From Parachaetomium inaequale (Eukaryota > Ascomycota > Sordariomycetes > Sordariales > Chaetomiaceae), in contig MU854381.1 in the NCBI GenBank assembly GCA_033296685.1, forward strand, positions 62,001 to 126,000: a stretch of 64,000 nt of DNA. The letters are read 5' to 3'. A program made the position numbers and the translations under genes. A model generated the notes under the pieces. It was not told the origin of the DNA. It made no database searches and worked only from the letters and a program-made list of their open reading frames with translations. Positions 43,620-55,297 of the stretch are shown here, one piece after another (positions within the stretch are counted from its first letter, which is position 1; every line of letters begins with the position of its first letter).

Positions 43620-44707
43620 GGCCGAATGTCTTTACACTCGAAGTGCAGTGTACCTAGATGGGCCGTCGTGGTGCTTTTGCCCGTGATACCCGGCCCGTCA
43701 TTCATGCAATTAATCATGGGAGATACCGTGAACGGTGTGACTTGTTGTAGAAATGCGAGCCAAATCAACTCTGGTCTCCTGAATGCTCCGAGATGTTGTC
43801 GGATCAACCAGGCAGGGAGTTGTGCGTTTAGTTGCAGTTCAAACTCACTTTCATCCCAATGTCCATCCACGCTCCATGTTTGGCAACGATTTCGCTGGTC
43901 AAGGGCCGCTCTCCCGTTTAAGTGAATATTACCCAAATACAATATGATTACTGTTTGTTTGTTAGCGCGAAACTTTTGACAGGGGCCCTGGTCCGAGGTT
44001 TAAAAACCTCTCCTTTGACAGCCTAACAACCATTGAAAATGCAAGCAATTGGAAGCTTTAGAAGAAATTCGGAAATATTCTCCCAGTCTATACCTTTTTT
44101 CCGTATCAAAATGCACTGTTTTGCCGTTAAGTTCGAGATCCTTGGTAGGACCCTGGTCGTTAAGTGAGGCGCTAACGAACAAACAGTGAGGGCATTGTAC
44201 GAGCGCGTAACGTTATTTCCTCGGTTAGCCAATTTGGCAGGTTTTGGCGAAACGGTCGGTGGGGCAAGGAACCGAGGCTAGTATGTACTTGTAGTGCCTG
44301 CCCAAAATGGCCAGCCTGCCAAGCTCGGACTCGAAATCCGAGCGTCTTCGCACGGTGTCGCCCGCAAAATGCGAGCTTCCCAAACGCGACCATGGGCCGG
44401 CTCCTTAACAGGGCAGGCATGTGGCTCAGTTACAGATCCTTTCAGTGCTGCTGCCTCCAACCCCTAACGCAGCAAGGTACCCATTGCATCCCGTTGCATC
44501 CGAGTCGCAGTTATACACGAGATTCGCCAGCGGCAAACTGGAGCTTCTTCCAACACCAGTTCCCCCGGCCAGCAGGCCCTGAAGCATCCATTTCACCTGG
44601 CCCGTTTGGTGCCTTGGGTATCCGTACCGCGCCGTCACATGCAGCCGCCACACGTGCGAATAACAAGCTCCGACGCCGACTGCTGCAGCTGATCCCCCCG
44701 ACGACAG
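43620..44707. other. Spacer between ufe1 and the sphingoid base kinase gene
   Basis: About 1.1 kb including the inverted-repeat element at 43940-44197. Downstream, around 44320-44345, a 7-bp hairpin with loop CTCGAAA is seen but has no tRNA context. No gene is supported. Confidence 0.5.
43940..44197. mobile_element. MITE-like element B, Tc1/mariner type, TA-flanked
   Basis: A 258-bp element with TA on both sides (43938-43939 and 44198-44199). The right end read inward starts CAATGCCCTCACTGTTTG then TTCGTTAGCGC; the left end starts CAATATGATTACTGTTTG then TTTGTTAGCGC. The 19-bp core (43950-43968 against 44169-44187) matches at 18 positions, and weaker pairing continues inward (ACTT, GAC, AGGG). 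No transposase is encoded; short open frames inside have no resemblance to one. Ends, length and TA flanks agree with element A at 797-1058, so both belong to one non-autonomous family. Differences from the presumed consensus are mostly G-to-A and C-to-T. Confidence 0.72.
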
Positions 44708-46572
44708 ATGGACCCAGACGCGCCTGCGGGCCCGGCCCAGCCCGTCCGGCCCCAGAGTTTGGAGACCGGTGTTGAGGCCATCCACGGCGGAGGAGACCGG
44801 GTGCTGGTTCTCTCGCCGGGGGTAACGCTCACCCTCGGCCAGGATGCTCTGCTCATGTCTGGTACGCGATCTGTGGCGGAGAGGGGGCCCCATGTCGTCA
44901 CTTGGGCTAATGTTCTTTGTATGTTACTCCCAATGCAGGCCAGCTTGCCACCAAACCCAGTCGTTCATGTCTACCGTGTGTTGGCTTCTCAGGTGAGAAC
45001 CCCGCAAGCATATATGCGCTGCTGGCTTCTTCGGCTGTTACTTACACGATACCAGGGGCCAGTGGCACGCCGAGCAGCATACCTTACTACAACATCCTTT
45101 GGGCCGAGATCACCGGCGACCACAGGTGGCTCCTGGTCGACTATGCCGACCAGACGCACCCGCATCACCTTGAGGTACGCCATGCCAAGTTCGCCATTCC
45201 AGAGCTTGCTGCCGAGCAAACGCCTGCCGGCGTAGGCGACCAAGTTGCGCCCTGGGTTGACCAGCTCTTGGACCGCGCCTACAGCGGCTCGGCTCGCCGT
45301 AAGCGTGCTTGGGTGTTGGTGAACCCGCATGCTGGTCCTGGTGGCGCCGACAAGATATGGGAGAAGGAGGTGAAGCCCATCTTCGAGGCCGCACGCATGC
45401 CCCTGACCGTCGTGCGCACCGCCTACTCCGGCGAGGCGGTGGGCCTGGCTCGCGACCTGAACATTGACGACTTCGACATCGCCATCCCATGTTCAGGAGA
45501 CGGCCTACCGCATGAAGTGTTCAACGGCCTCGCCAAGCGTCCGGATGCCCGCCGCGCCCTGTCCAAGATCGCCGTCTGCCATATTCCCTGCGGGTCCGGC
45601 AATGCCATGAGCTGCAATCTGTATGGCACCCACCGGCCGACACTGGCGGCGCTGGCTATCGTCAAGGGCGTGCCGACGCCGCTGGACTTGGTCAGCGTTA
45701 CGCACGGGGGCCAGCGCACCATCAGCTTCCTCAGCCAGGCGCTGGGCATGATTGCAGAGGTCGATCTAGGCACCGAGCATCTGCGGTGGATGGGCGCCAC
45801 CCGCTTCACCTACGGCTTCCTCCTGCTTGTCCTTCAAAAAAAGACATATCCCTGCGATATTGCCGTTAAAGTCGAGATCGATGACAAGGAGGATGTCAAG
45901 AAACACTATCGGCAACGAGCCGCACAAAAAGGGACCGAGACCTCCAAGGACCCCGAACAGTCGCAGAACAACGTCGACAAGCAATCCGAGGTATCGTTTC
46001 CTGCCTCCAGCGCGGTCGACAGCGATGATGGTCTGGGTCTTCCGCCCTTGAAGTACGGCACTGCTATGGATAAGCTGCCCGAAGGGTGGGAGCTTATCCC
46101 TCATGAAAAGCTTGGGAGCTTCTACTGTGGCAATGTGAGTTCTCTTTTAAACGATAACCTCTCCTAGCACCCTGGCCCTGGCCCCGTCTAACCGAAGATG
46201 CAGATGGCCTACATGGCACCTGATGCCAACTTCTTTGCAGCGGCCCTCGCCAATGACGGCCTCATGGACCTGATCACCACAGACGGCGATATACCGCCCT
46301 TGAAGGCCATCAACCTGCAGCTGGGTGTTGAATCCGGCCACTTCTTTGACAACCCGCTCGTATCATACCGCAAGGTCTCGGCATATCGCATCATTCCCCG
46401 CAACCAGGAAACGGGATACATCAGCATCGACGGCGAGGCCATCACCTTCGAGCCGTTCCAGGCCGAGGTGCACCAGGGTCTCGGCCTCACTTTGTCCAAG
46501 AAGGGCACTTTCGAGGCGCCGGGCCCTCTCAATTGGGATACAGTGACCACTAGCGAGCGGCTTTTGGCTTAG
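44708..46572 (+). CDS. lcb4: Sphingoid long-chain base kinase (sphingosine kinase)
   Basis: Four exons: 44708-44861, 44939-44992, 45056-46134, 46204-46572; 551 residues. The 54-nt second exon codes GQLATKPSRSCLPCVGFS; joining it gives SGASGTPSSIPYYNILWAE, which runs into the conserved start of the enzyme. The DAG-kinase-type catalytic domain holds VLVNPHAGPGGA (nucleotide loop), CSGDGLPHEVFNGL (catalytic Asp in SGDG) and HIPCGSGNAMSCNL; the C-terminal part has MAYMAPDANFFAAALANDGLMDLI and SIDGEA. The enzyme phosphorylates sphingosine-type bases with ATP on membranes facing the cytosol. Cys62 and Cys65 in the small exon have the same CxxC spacing as the palmitoylated cysteines of yeast Lcb4, suggesting membrane attachment. 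Confidence 0.92.
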
Positions 46573-46975
46573 CTGTCTTCTTGGACACGTTGTGACTCGA
46601 GTCATTACGGAGCCGTGCGGTGCTGACGCAAGTGTGGTTATGTTCGGTCCGCCTGCCCTGGTATACCGTGTATTCCGTGTATTCTTACCCCTGGAGGCCA
46701 CTTGCGATGGTTTTTATCTACCCCCACAGGCGGGTTCGGCGACGATTTGCATAGCGAGCGAGCGACGCGCAAGTGGCGTGAAAGAGGCTGCTAGAGTGTT
46801 TTTTTGGTTGGAGAATTTCACATACCCAGGCATCTTTTGACGCGTAGAGACCTTGTACATTGTATCATAGATAGTTGGCCTCGTGCTTTGCAAACATGGG
46901 CAATCACCAACCCAGGTTGAATAGGTCGAACTAAGCAGGGAATTATGGTATTGCTTGGATACTTCAACGGCTGGT
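46573..46975. other. Convergent 3' spacer
   Basis: 3' flanks of the sphingoid base kinase and Rrp1 genes. Nothing further seen. Confidence 0.5.
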
Positions 46976-47921
46976 CTAATCATCAAAACCGTCCCAATCG
47001 CCACCATTGCCATGAGCGTTTTCTGTGTCTCCGTCTGCCTGAGCCTCGGATTCCGGTTTCCTGTTCCCCGGGAGACGCTCGTCAGCCAGCGACTCCTTCG
47101 ACCTGACCCGCACAGCCGGGCTCGTCGTCGCCTCCTCGAGGGCATCGATCTGATCCGAGATCCTCTGGACGATCTGCTTCGCCTCCTCGTCCTCGTCCTC
47201 CAGCAAGCCCGCCTTCTCCGCCTCGTCGACCCAAATATCAAGGACGTGCAACCTCAGGCCCGCGGGGATCTTCTGTGCTATTTGAGCGTCGTCCTCCTCA
47301 GCGTCGGTGGCCTGCGCTATCGGCGCCTCCTCCTCGAGCGCCAGCGGCCACTCGCCCAGCAGCCCCACCAGATCGTCCACCTTGCTCGCATCCCAGTCGG
47401 ACGCCCCCTTCCCCTTCTTCTTACTCCCCTCGCTCCCGCCCCCCTTCCTCATCCACTTGAACCCGGCCCCGACGACCCTCCTGACGAGCAGCAGAAACTT
47501 CTCCATGCGCAGCACGTCGATGCCCGTCCACTCGCGCGCCATGGTCGCCCAGAACCCGCGCATCCACGGCACGACGGCCTCGCGCGGGAGGATGTAGACG
47601 AGGTCGGCCAGCTCGTTGCAGAGGTTTTGCTGCGGGATGGCGCGGTCGCACATCCAGAGCGCATAGAAGAGGCCCTTCCACAGCTTGAGCGTGTCGAGCG
47701 GGGTGAGCGCGGCGGCGACTTGTCGGGCCGAGAGAAATGCGTGCAGGGACGAGAGGGCCGAGGTGCGGATTTTGCGGTCTGAGGGGAGGGATAACCGGGT
47801 GTTAGTGTTCAGCGCGGACGGATACTGGGTTTGGGGGGCGGGGGCTGGGGGGTTGGGGTAGAAACGGACCGCTCGAGGCGAGGTTCTTTATGAAGGGCAT
47901 GCTCCGTTCTTGGGACGCCAT
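46976..47921 (-). CDS. rrp1: Rrp1/Nop52 ribosomal RNA processing protein
   Basis: Two exons, 47921-47870 and 47778-46976, with a 91-nt intron whose donor is GTCCGT; 284 residues. The opening MASQERSMPFIKNLASS joins DRKIRTSALSSLHAFLSAR, the family signature of Rrp1/Nop52 (Nop52 domain, about 10-215). KLWKGLFYALWMCDRAIPQQNLCNELADL and FWATMAREWTGIDVLRMEKFL follow. The C-terminus is acidic and disordered, ending GGDWDGFDD. Rrp1 is a nucleolar factor needed to process 27S pre-rRNA in 60S subunit assembly. The first intron sits where it commonly does in fungal orthologues. No oddity apart from the weaker donor. Confidence 0.92.
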
Positions 47922-49425
47922 TTTGTCTGACTGGTTTCGATCTTCCTGTTAGGTACTGCGAATTGGTTGGGAATCCGGTGCCTGTCGCGAAGAATTCTAG
48001 GTTATGTTAGAGGCTGCGGGCTCGCGAGGTCCTTTGCGCCCGCTGATAAGATTGCATGCAGTTGCTGAAATCTTGTCCGCCCGGCAGAAAATACCCCTGT
48101 CAATCAGCGTGGCGTAATCCCCTACTGCGCATTGGATTGGTTCCAACCTGGAAGTTCTCAGTCCGCAGCCTCCATGTAACGCCGCTTATCACCGTGTCTC
48201 TGGTGGTCATGAGTCCCGTTCGATGCTTTCGCAAGCTCGTCTGTTAACGGCAGGTTTCGAAAAATAGGCAAGACGGAGAAAACATTGCCTCCAGCAGTTT
48301 GCTTTGTGCGTGGACCTAACAGACGCCGGGCGCCTAAAGGGAATTGGCTCCCTACAGCGACAGGTGTCTAAAGTGTCAAGACACCACGTAGATCGTGGTT
48401 GATTCCTTTTCTCTTTCCTCTACAGCCCCCAAACGCTTCATGTCGTCTTCCTGGAAACCCTGATTCGAGTCCCAGTCAGGGGACCGTTGACAGTGTAGTG
48501 GAGCGGGCTGCTGGAAGGGCGGCCTCGGCACGGATAACGTTCGTGAACGTCGAGACGAGTGAGTCTTGGCATGCTGTCTCGAGAGCCGGCCCCGAGGTTC
48601 CCACGCGTCTCGTGGCCTGGCATCACGTAATTCGGCCAGAAAGGTGGGCGATGGAACACCCGGCTTCGTCTCCTGACCCGTGTCACAGGCAGATCATATC
48701 CGCAGCCAAAGTTCCACAACCCCAATTACCCCAGACGTGGTCTGACGGCTCAGCTTCCCGAGCAGTGCCTCGGCGTAGCTCGGTGCCCTCCGGCTTCACA
48801 TGCACCTTGACGGTTGGCGATTGACCTCATAGCCTTGCCTCCCTGCTCGAGCACAAACAGGTTGAGCTCCCTCCCTGCTTGCTTCCCCGGATACCTTAAA
48901 CCAGTCAACAACAACCCCAAACATAATACCGAATACCATCGGCCAGTGTCTCGTTTATTTCACCCTGCGTCAACGTTACCGGGCACCTCGAACACTGCTC
49001 TGGGCTCGAAGTGCCTGGTTTGCACCACAGTCGGACGACTATCGTGCATGAATCGCGCAGTTGCCCTGCGGAACGGATCCTGCCATTCGTCGCCCTGCGC
49101 CGCCCGGCCGAACATTAGCTAGAGGAAGGGGGCTAGCTGCTTGCTAATACCTAATCGCCGCAAGTGAGCATCCCGGGCCGTCCGCTGTCGGCTGTCAGAC
49201 GACGGCTTTGTGCTGCCGGAGCTGCCACTGGAGCGGTTGCAGTGTCACAGTGCAGGGGGGCAGAAGGAACGAGACCGGAAGAAGGCCGAGTCCCCAAAAG
49301 CCAGGCTGCAGGTGCACTCTGGCATAAAAATGGCAACCAAATCGCCTCGCCGCACCACATCTCCCGCATCACCACCACCCCTCCATCCGTCCCCCATTTC
49401 CCGACTCCAAAGCATCGCAAACCAC
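47922..49425. promoter_or_regulatory. Divergent promoter region, rrp1 and aspartate aminotransferase
   Basis: About 1.5 kb between divergent start codons, with no other gene recognised. The aminotransferase frame is open upstream with a second ATG at 49330, so part of this interval may be translated. Confidence 0.45.
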
Positions 49426-50995
49426 ATGGCGTCGACATCAATAACAAGCTTCCCCGCCGAGGTGGTCCCTCAGGCGCCCGAGGATCCCCTCTTTGGGCTG
49501 ATGCGGGCGTACAAGGCCGATTCGAGCCCAGACAAGGTCGATCTGGTGCGTCGGAGCTCCCTCCCATTGCTCTCACCCCGCTGTTTGTTTGCATTCCGCA
49601 GAACTGAGCTGACCTGCCCGTCCCAGGGGATCGGCGCGTACCGTGACGACAATGCAAAGCCCTGGGTCCTGCCCGTGGTCAAGAAGGTGCGCAATGTTCG
49701 ATTGCAACCCATCCCATCCCAATCCATCCCCAAAAAACATGTTTCCAGCGGCTTCCGACGTCTTGGAGCATGCGCGCAGCTGCAGCCACTCTGGCCCCTC
49801 CATCAATTTACCCGCCCCGCCATCTCCAACTCTCCCGGCGCGCATCGTCGTGCCCCTCCCCCGCACCCACCGCCCGCCAAGCAGTAAGCTAACAGCTTGG
49901 ACCCCTGAACACTAGGCCGACGAGATTCTGCGCAATGACCCGGAAGCCAACCACGAATACCTGCCGATCGCCGGCCTCGCGGCGCTGACCGGCAAAGCCG
50001 CCGAACTGCTACTCGGCAAGGCCGCGCCCGCCATCGCCGAGAAGCGCGCCGCCTCGGTCCAGACCATCTCCGGCACCGGCGCCGTGCACCTGGGCGCCCT
50101 CTTCCTGGCCAAGTTCTACAAGATCCAGGGCTCCAACCGCACCGTCTACGTCAGCAACCCGACCTGGGCAAACCACCACCAGATCTTCACAAATGTCGGC
50201 CTGCCGATCGCCACCTACCCGTACTTCAGCAAGGAGACCAAGGGGCTGGATTTCGACGGCATGAAGGCGGCGCTCGAGCAGGCCCCCAATGGCAGCATCA
50301 TCCTCCTGCACGCCTGCGCCCACAACCCGACGGGCGTCGACCCGACCCCCGAACAGTGGCGCGAAATCGCCTCGTTGATGAAGGCCAAGAAGCACTTCCC
50401 CTTCTTCGACACGGCCTACCAGGGCTTCGCGTCGGGCGACCTGGACCGGGACGCCGGCGCCATCCGCCTGTTCGTCGAGCAGGGTTTCGAGTTGGTGATT
50501 GCCCAGTCCTTCGCCAAGAACTTTGGTCTCTACGGCGAGCGCGCCGGCTGCTTCCACTACGTAGCCCCGCCCTCGGCCGACGCCGCCGGGATCACGACGC
50601 GCGTGGCCTCGCAGCTGGCCATCCTGCAGCGCTCCGAGATCAGCAACCCCCCCATCTACGGCGCCCGCATCGCCTCCATCGTCCTGAACGACGCGGCGCT
50701 GTTCGCCGAGTGGCAGGAGAACCTCCGCACCATGTCGGGCCGCATCATCAACATGCGCAACAAGCTCCGGGCCAAGCTGGAGGAGCTCGGGACCCCCGGC
50801 CAATGGAACCACATCACGGACCAGATCGGCATGTTCAGCTTCACGGGCCTGAGCGAGCCCCAGGTCCTCAAGCTGCGGTCCGATTACCACATCTACATGA
50901 CCAAGAACGGGCGGATCAGCATGGCGGGCCTGAACTCGAGGAATGTCGATTACGTGGCCACGGCTGTGGATAAAGTGGTCCGGGAAGCCCAGTAG
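49426..50995 (+). CDS. Aspartate aminotransferase
   Basis: Three exons: 49426-49545, 49627-49686, 49916-50995; 419 residues. Class I fold with GIGAYRDDNAKPWVLPVVKK, the SGTGAVHLGA phosphate loop, LHACAHNPTGVDPT, the PLP lysine Lys261 in SFAKNFGLYGERAG, and the substrate-binding arginine in GRISMAGLN. It interconverts aspartate plus 2-oxoglutarate and oxaloacetate plus glutamate. From the start MASTSITSFPAEVVPQAPEDPLFGLMRAYKAD the enzyme looks cytosolic (Aat2-like). An in-frame ATG at 49330 would add 32 residues rich in Ser, Pro and Arg (MATKSPRRTTSP...), so two forms are possible. No peroxisomal C-terminal signal (ends REAQ). Confidence 0.93.
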
Positions 50996-51581
50996 CTTGT
51001 TTGTCCTGCATTTGCTAGAGACGTCAATTCATCGCTGTTGACAGGAACCATGGGGCTGATGGGCCGCGAGACAGCGGTCATGGCTCGGCATTGCCCCGTG
51101 GGCGTGGGTAGGGCTTCTAAAAAGATATGCTCTCTTTGGCTTTCGGCCACCTGTTTCAAGTTTTAGATATTGGAGGCAAAACTCATCTCAACTCGGGCGT
51201 TGCCATGTGCCGCTACCATCTCGGTATCAATATAGTTCAGAAAATGTGTTCCGAAAATTGTGACTGGAGTTGGAATGTCGTATGGTAGGTCCGATACCGT
51301 CTGGCTCTCATCCCACCCGGCACCAGATTACAACCACAGACAAGCAACGGGAACAAGGCAAGGCGGCGGCTTTTCCCATACCGGCGACCAATCCCGCCCA
51401 TGCTGTCCGTCTACACAACCGTACTGAATACAATACCTCCTTTTTTTTTCTAGAGACAGCCTAATGCCATGACCGAGCCCCCTTGACCCCCACGGTTAAC
51501 ACCGAGAATCCGCCGAGAAACCGCCGCGGGAAGAGAAGAGCACCCAAAGTTGCTGGCGCTGTGTTGAGGCGCAGGATGTAC
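50996..51581. other. Convergent 3' spacer
   Basis: 3' flanks of the aminotransferase and naa15 genes. No coding or RNA feature is supported. Confidence 0.5.
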
Positions 51582-53933
51582 CTAAGCCCCGGGCACAGAA
51601 ACAAGTTCCGACTCAATGACTTCCTTCACCTTGGGCGCCAGAGAGCCCATTACGCCGCCCAGGGCCTTCCGCAGCGTGGCCGCCTGTTCCAAGACCTTGG
51701 GGTGGTCCTTGTTAAGCGCAAGCGACGCCTTCAGGCAGCGCAGGGCCAACAGGTATTTGTCTAGAACCAAGCGTGAGCACATGTGAATAGAGAAGGAGGT
51801 CTGTCTCCAGGGAAAAACTTACTCCTGCGAATAAAGACCTCGAAGCCGGCAATTTGGCCCTCGATGTTCTTGGGGCTGAACTGGAGCAAGTGCCACAGGA
51901 ACTTCATGGCATCGCCGAGAGGATCCGTCGTCGCGGCCAGCTTCACGCCGTTCGGGTCGTCATCCTTCTTCTTTGCCTCCTCGCCATCTTTGCTCTTCTG
52001 GGTGCCTCCCTTGTTCGGGTCCTGCTTCGCGGCCTTCTCGGCAGCCTCCCGCTCGGCCTTCTGAGCCTCCTTTTTAGCCTTCTTGGCCGCCTTCTTCCTC
52101 TCGGCGGCATCATCGCCGTTCGCATGGCTGCCCTCGACGCCGTTGGCGCCGTTCTGGGGCTTGTCGTGCATCGACAGGTAGAGGTTGACGGCGTCCAGGG
52201 CTGCCCGGAAGTAGAAGGGGTGCTCCCGCAACTGGTCTTCCCAGCGAACGAGGTCGATGTACGCCCGGATCTGGCCCTTCCGCAGAGAGAAGCTGTGGAA
52301 GTCGAACTGGTCCTCTTGCCAGATGTCGAAAATGTTGAAGATGGTGTGGTAGCGCTTGAGGGCCAGGCCGAGATCGCCCCGCCGCTGCCACGCCTCGCCA
52401 TCCTCGGTCAGGAACCAGATGCACTGCATGTCGGTCAGATCGACCAGGGGCCCCCCGACCGTCTCGGCACGCGTGAATAGGCCCATTGTCGTCAGTGCCT
52501 TCTCGTTCTCATTGTTCCGCAGCTGGTACTTTGCAGCCTTGGAGTTGATGTAGCGGTCCCTCGTGTCCAGCGAGCGGGCATGATCCATGGCTTCGGCAGC
52601 CTTGGCCATATCGCCCTGGTGCTTGAATATCCGGGCCTTGGTCATGTGGAAGTCGACGTTCTTTGGATCCAGCTCGATGGCCCTCTCGACAAACTCGGTG
52701 GCCTGGGCGAGGTCGCGTGACATGTAGTAATTGTAGTGCTGGGCCAGGAAATAGAGGGCTGCCCCTTCGCCCTTGGAGCTATCGCCATTGGCCTGCTCAT
52801 CCGTGCTCGAGCTGCGGCTGTGCTCTTTCAAGTACTCCTCGGCCAAGACAGGCAAGGTCTCCTTCTTGAACGTGTCCGAGTACAAGTGCTTGAGGTTGGC
52901 AAAGGTCGAGGGGACTCCCTTGTCGAACATCAGCGTCAAGTACGTCTTGGCGGCCGAGCGGAAGCCGTCGCCTAGAAGGGCCAGTTAGTTAGCGCAGGGC
53001 AGTCTCCGGCAGAGTGATGTTGTACACACCAGACAAGAAATCTAGAGGAAGGCGCTTCGCGGCATCGCAGCGAGGGCTTTTGGCGGCATACTCGTCATAG
53101 ACGGCCTTCAGGGCGGCCTCGTCGTCGGCCGCAATGTCCAGCGCGTCGACCAGCCCCTTGTAGTAGTCGGGGTGTTCCGAGTTCCTGTCCAGCAATGCGC
53201 GATACGCCTTGGCGGCATCCTCTTTCCGGCCAAGCTGGGCTAGGTAGCGTGCCCGGAGCTCCATGACGGCGAGGCGGTCGAGGCAGGTCTTGCACTCGGT
53301 TTCCAGGTGCTCCAATGCCCTCTCGAAATCCCCCATCTCGGCAATGATCGAGTTCTTGTACAGGAGCGCCTCCGAGTTCTCAAAGTCGGTCCTCAGGGGA
53401 GTGGCCGTGACGGATTTCTCGTAGGTGCTCAGGATGTTCTCGGCCTGCTCGAGGTTGCCGTCCAGGTGGTAGGCGATGGCAAGGGCAGTCCAGTTCTGGC
53501 GCAGTTGGGGTCTCGCCTTGAGCATGCCGAATCGGCTCTGGATATAGCCCTGGTGGTCGCGCATCTGGACCTGCAGCACGGCCAAATCGCGCTGGATCTG
53601 GTGCGATTCGGGCTCGAGCTTCAGGGCGAACTTGTAGGCCTTGATGGCCTCGTCGAAGTTCTTGTTTGTGCGGTAGAGGATGCCATAGACGTGCCAGCAA
53701 ATGTACGACTTCATGTCGATCGTCAATGCATCCTTGGCGAGGGCAAAGGCCTCGTCAGTCTTGCCCTGAGCATTGAGGATCAGGGCTTTCATCGACATTG
53801 TATCCCCATGCTTCGGGTTCTTCTTCAGGATCTGCTCGGCCGCCTTCAGGCCGCGCTTGTACTGCTTGTCCTCATAGTGGCGGATGACGGTACGAAAGAG
53901 GTTGGCCTCTCTCGTACTGAGTGTTTGCGGCAT
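51582..53933 (-). CDS. naa15: NatA auxiliary subunit Naa15 (Nat1)
   Basis: Three exons: 53933-53030, 52971-51823, 51760-51582; 743 residues. It starts MPQTLSTREANLFRTVIRHYEDKQYKRGLKAAEQILKKNP, the classic Naa15 opening, and consists of tandem TPR helices throughout (for example HGDTMSMKALILNAQGKTDEA, KSYICWHVYGILYRTNKNFDEAI, NPKNVDFHMTKARIFKHQGD-like). A charged Lys/Glu-rich segment (ERKKAAKKAKKEAQKAEREA, about 575-600) resembles the basic region found in this family. Naa15 is the ribosome-binding scaffold of NatA, holding the catalytic Naa10 that acetylates N-termini exposed after Met removal. Slightly shorter at the C-terminus than yeast and human homologues (about 850). The open frame extends 75 codons upstream of the ATG used, but without conservation. 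Confidence 0.93.
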
Positions 53934-54636
53934 CGGGTTCGAACTGCGGGGTTGCGTGTGTGTTAAGTGACGAAGACGAGGTCGAAACCAAGAAACCGAC
54001 ACCGGCTCGGCGCAGTGTTGAGAACGCAATGAATATTTGACGGTCGGGAAGGCGGCAGTCGAAAGACGCAAGAGGTTGCGGTTTTGTTGGTTGTGGGTTG
54101 AGCTTTGGGACGAAACCCCGACTGCAGATGCAGATGCAGGCAGATGCGGGCGCGGCACCAGCAGGTACCTAGGTAGGTAGTGAGGTTGAGAAAGCTTCAG
54201 GGGCTTGACCCTGGTCCGGCGGCCAGTCTACTTCGCGGAGGGATCACGCGACGCTCGTAGCTTCACGCGGTATAACTCGCCGGGTCGACGTTGGTGTTGC
54301 ACTTTTGCAGATGGCGGCGGCATTGGGATTGGATTTCAGGCTTGGCATGGTCAGAGGTGAGCCCCACCATGGGGGGCCGCCGGCCTCGGGCCCCTCGGGA
54401 GAGACTGCGCCGCGAGCTTTGGAGCTTCCACCAGCCTTCCGTCGCGGCCGTCTTGGCGCACCGGAGCACGACGAATCTGAGCAGTATAAAACAAGATTTA
54501 TAGATTGGAGACGAGCTTGCAACGCGGCTCTTTCGTAACCACGCAAAACGTCAAGCTTCACCGTAACGTACACATCCATGGCGAACTCTCTTTTTTTTGT
54601 ACATGAACAGCATTTTAGACCGCGGCGCTCGCCGTC
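53934..54636. other. Upstream region of naa15
   Basis: About 700 bp between the naa15 start and the Mix23 stop, both on the minus strand. No further gene seen. Confidence 0.5.
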
Positions 54637-55297
54637 TCAGCCGCTCCCTTGTGAAACTTCCCTGGCCCTCCGCCAGTCCGCCAACGATTGCTCCCAAGCC
54701 GCCTGGGTCGAGTCGCCGCATCTTCGCCGGACTATATCCCATGTCCTGGACCGGACGATGTTTTCTACCCCCATTTCCTGCCGGAGAACGAGGGCCAGGT
54801 GCTCGGTTCGGGCCTCGCGCGGGAAGAAGCGCGCCGAGTACGGGTCGAGTCTCTCGTCGATAACACGCTCCCGGTCCTTCTCGTTCTCGGCCGCCCTCAG
54901 CGCCCTCTCGGGGTCATCGGGGTCCGGGCTCGTGGCGACCAACGAGCAGTAGCTTAGGATATCAGATCTGGCCTGCCATGACGGGAAGAGGACCTTGTCC
55001 TTGAACGCATCGCACGCTGCCGCATCGATCTGGTGCGAGAGGGGCCGCGGGCCAAGCCGCGACGTTGATGTTGGATCAAATCCCGCCTTGGCCGGCGTCT
55101 CCAGGGCATTCAAGTTCTGGTTTATGGTGTCGTCGATGGCGCTTCGCGATAGCCGGAGGAAGTCTGCCGCAAGGTCAGTCACTGCCAGCGCAACGAGTAG
55201 GCCGTGCAGCCAGGGAGGGGCCGTCCATGCCTCGTAGAGCAGCCGTCGAGAAGCAAAGCTGAGGAGTTAGCCGCGGCAAAGAGGAAGGTTGGGTCAT
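54637..55297 (-). CDS. mix23: Mix23/Cid2 family protein (mitochondrial intermembrane space)
   Basis: Two exons, 55297-55231 and 55163-54637; 197 residues. The first exon gives MTQPSSLPRLTPQLCFSTAALR and the second begins DFLRLSRSAIDDTINQNLNAL; together they match the family's opening. The intron (67 nt) starts with GC, not GT (AG|GCATGG), and ends GCGGCAG with a CTGAC branch site 14 nt upstream; no GT donor gives the right frame. Conserved features include CDAFKDKVLFPSWQARSDILSYC (paired cysteines about 21 apart) and MGVENIVRSRTWDIVRRRC near the C-terminus. In yeast Mix23 is an intermembrane-space protein oxidised by Mia40 that supports protein import; S. pombe Cid2 gave the family its older name. 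Localisation is inferred. Confidence 0.85.

Noticed and set aside
44000..44232. Short open frames on the minus strand within the inverted-repeat element, as a possible transposase remnant
   Set aside because: About 60-70 codons without DDE-type or helix-turn-helix residues; the element is too short to be autonomous.
44325..44350. Hairpin GCTCGGA-CTCGAAA-TCCGAGC as a tRNA T-arm
   Set aside because: No matching acceptor, D or anticodon arms could be found on either strand, and the loop lacks the TTC start.
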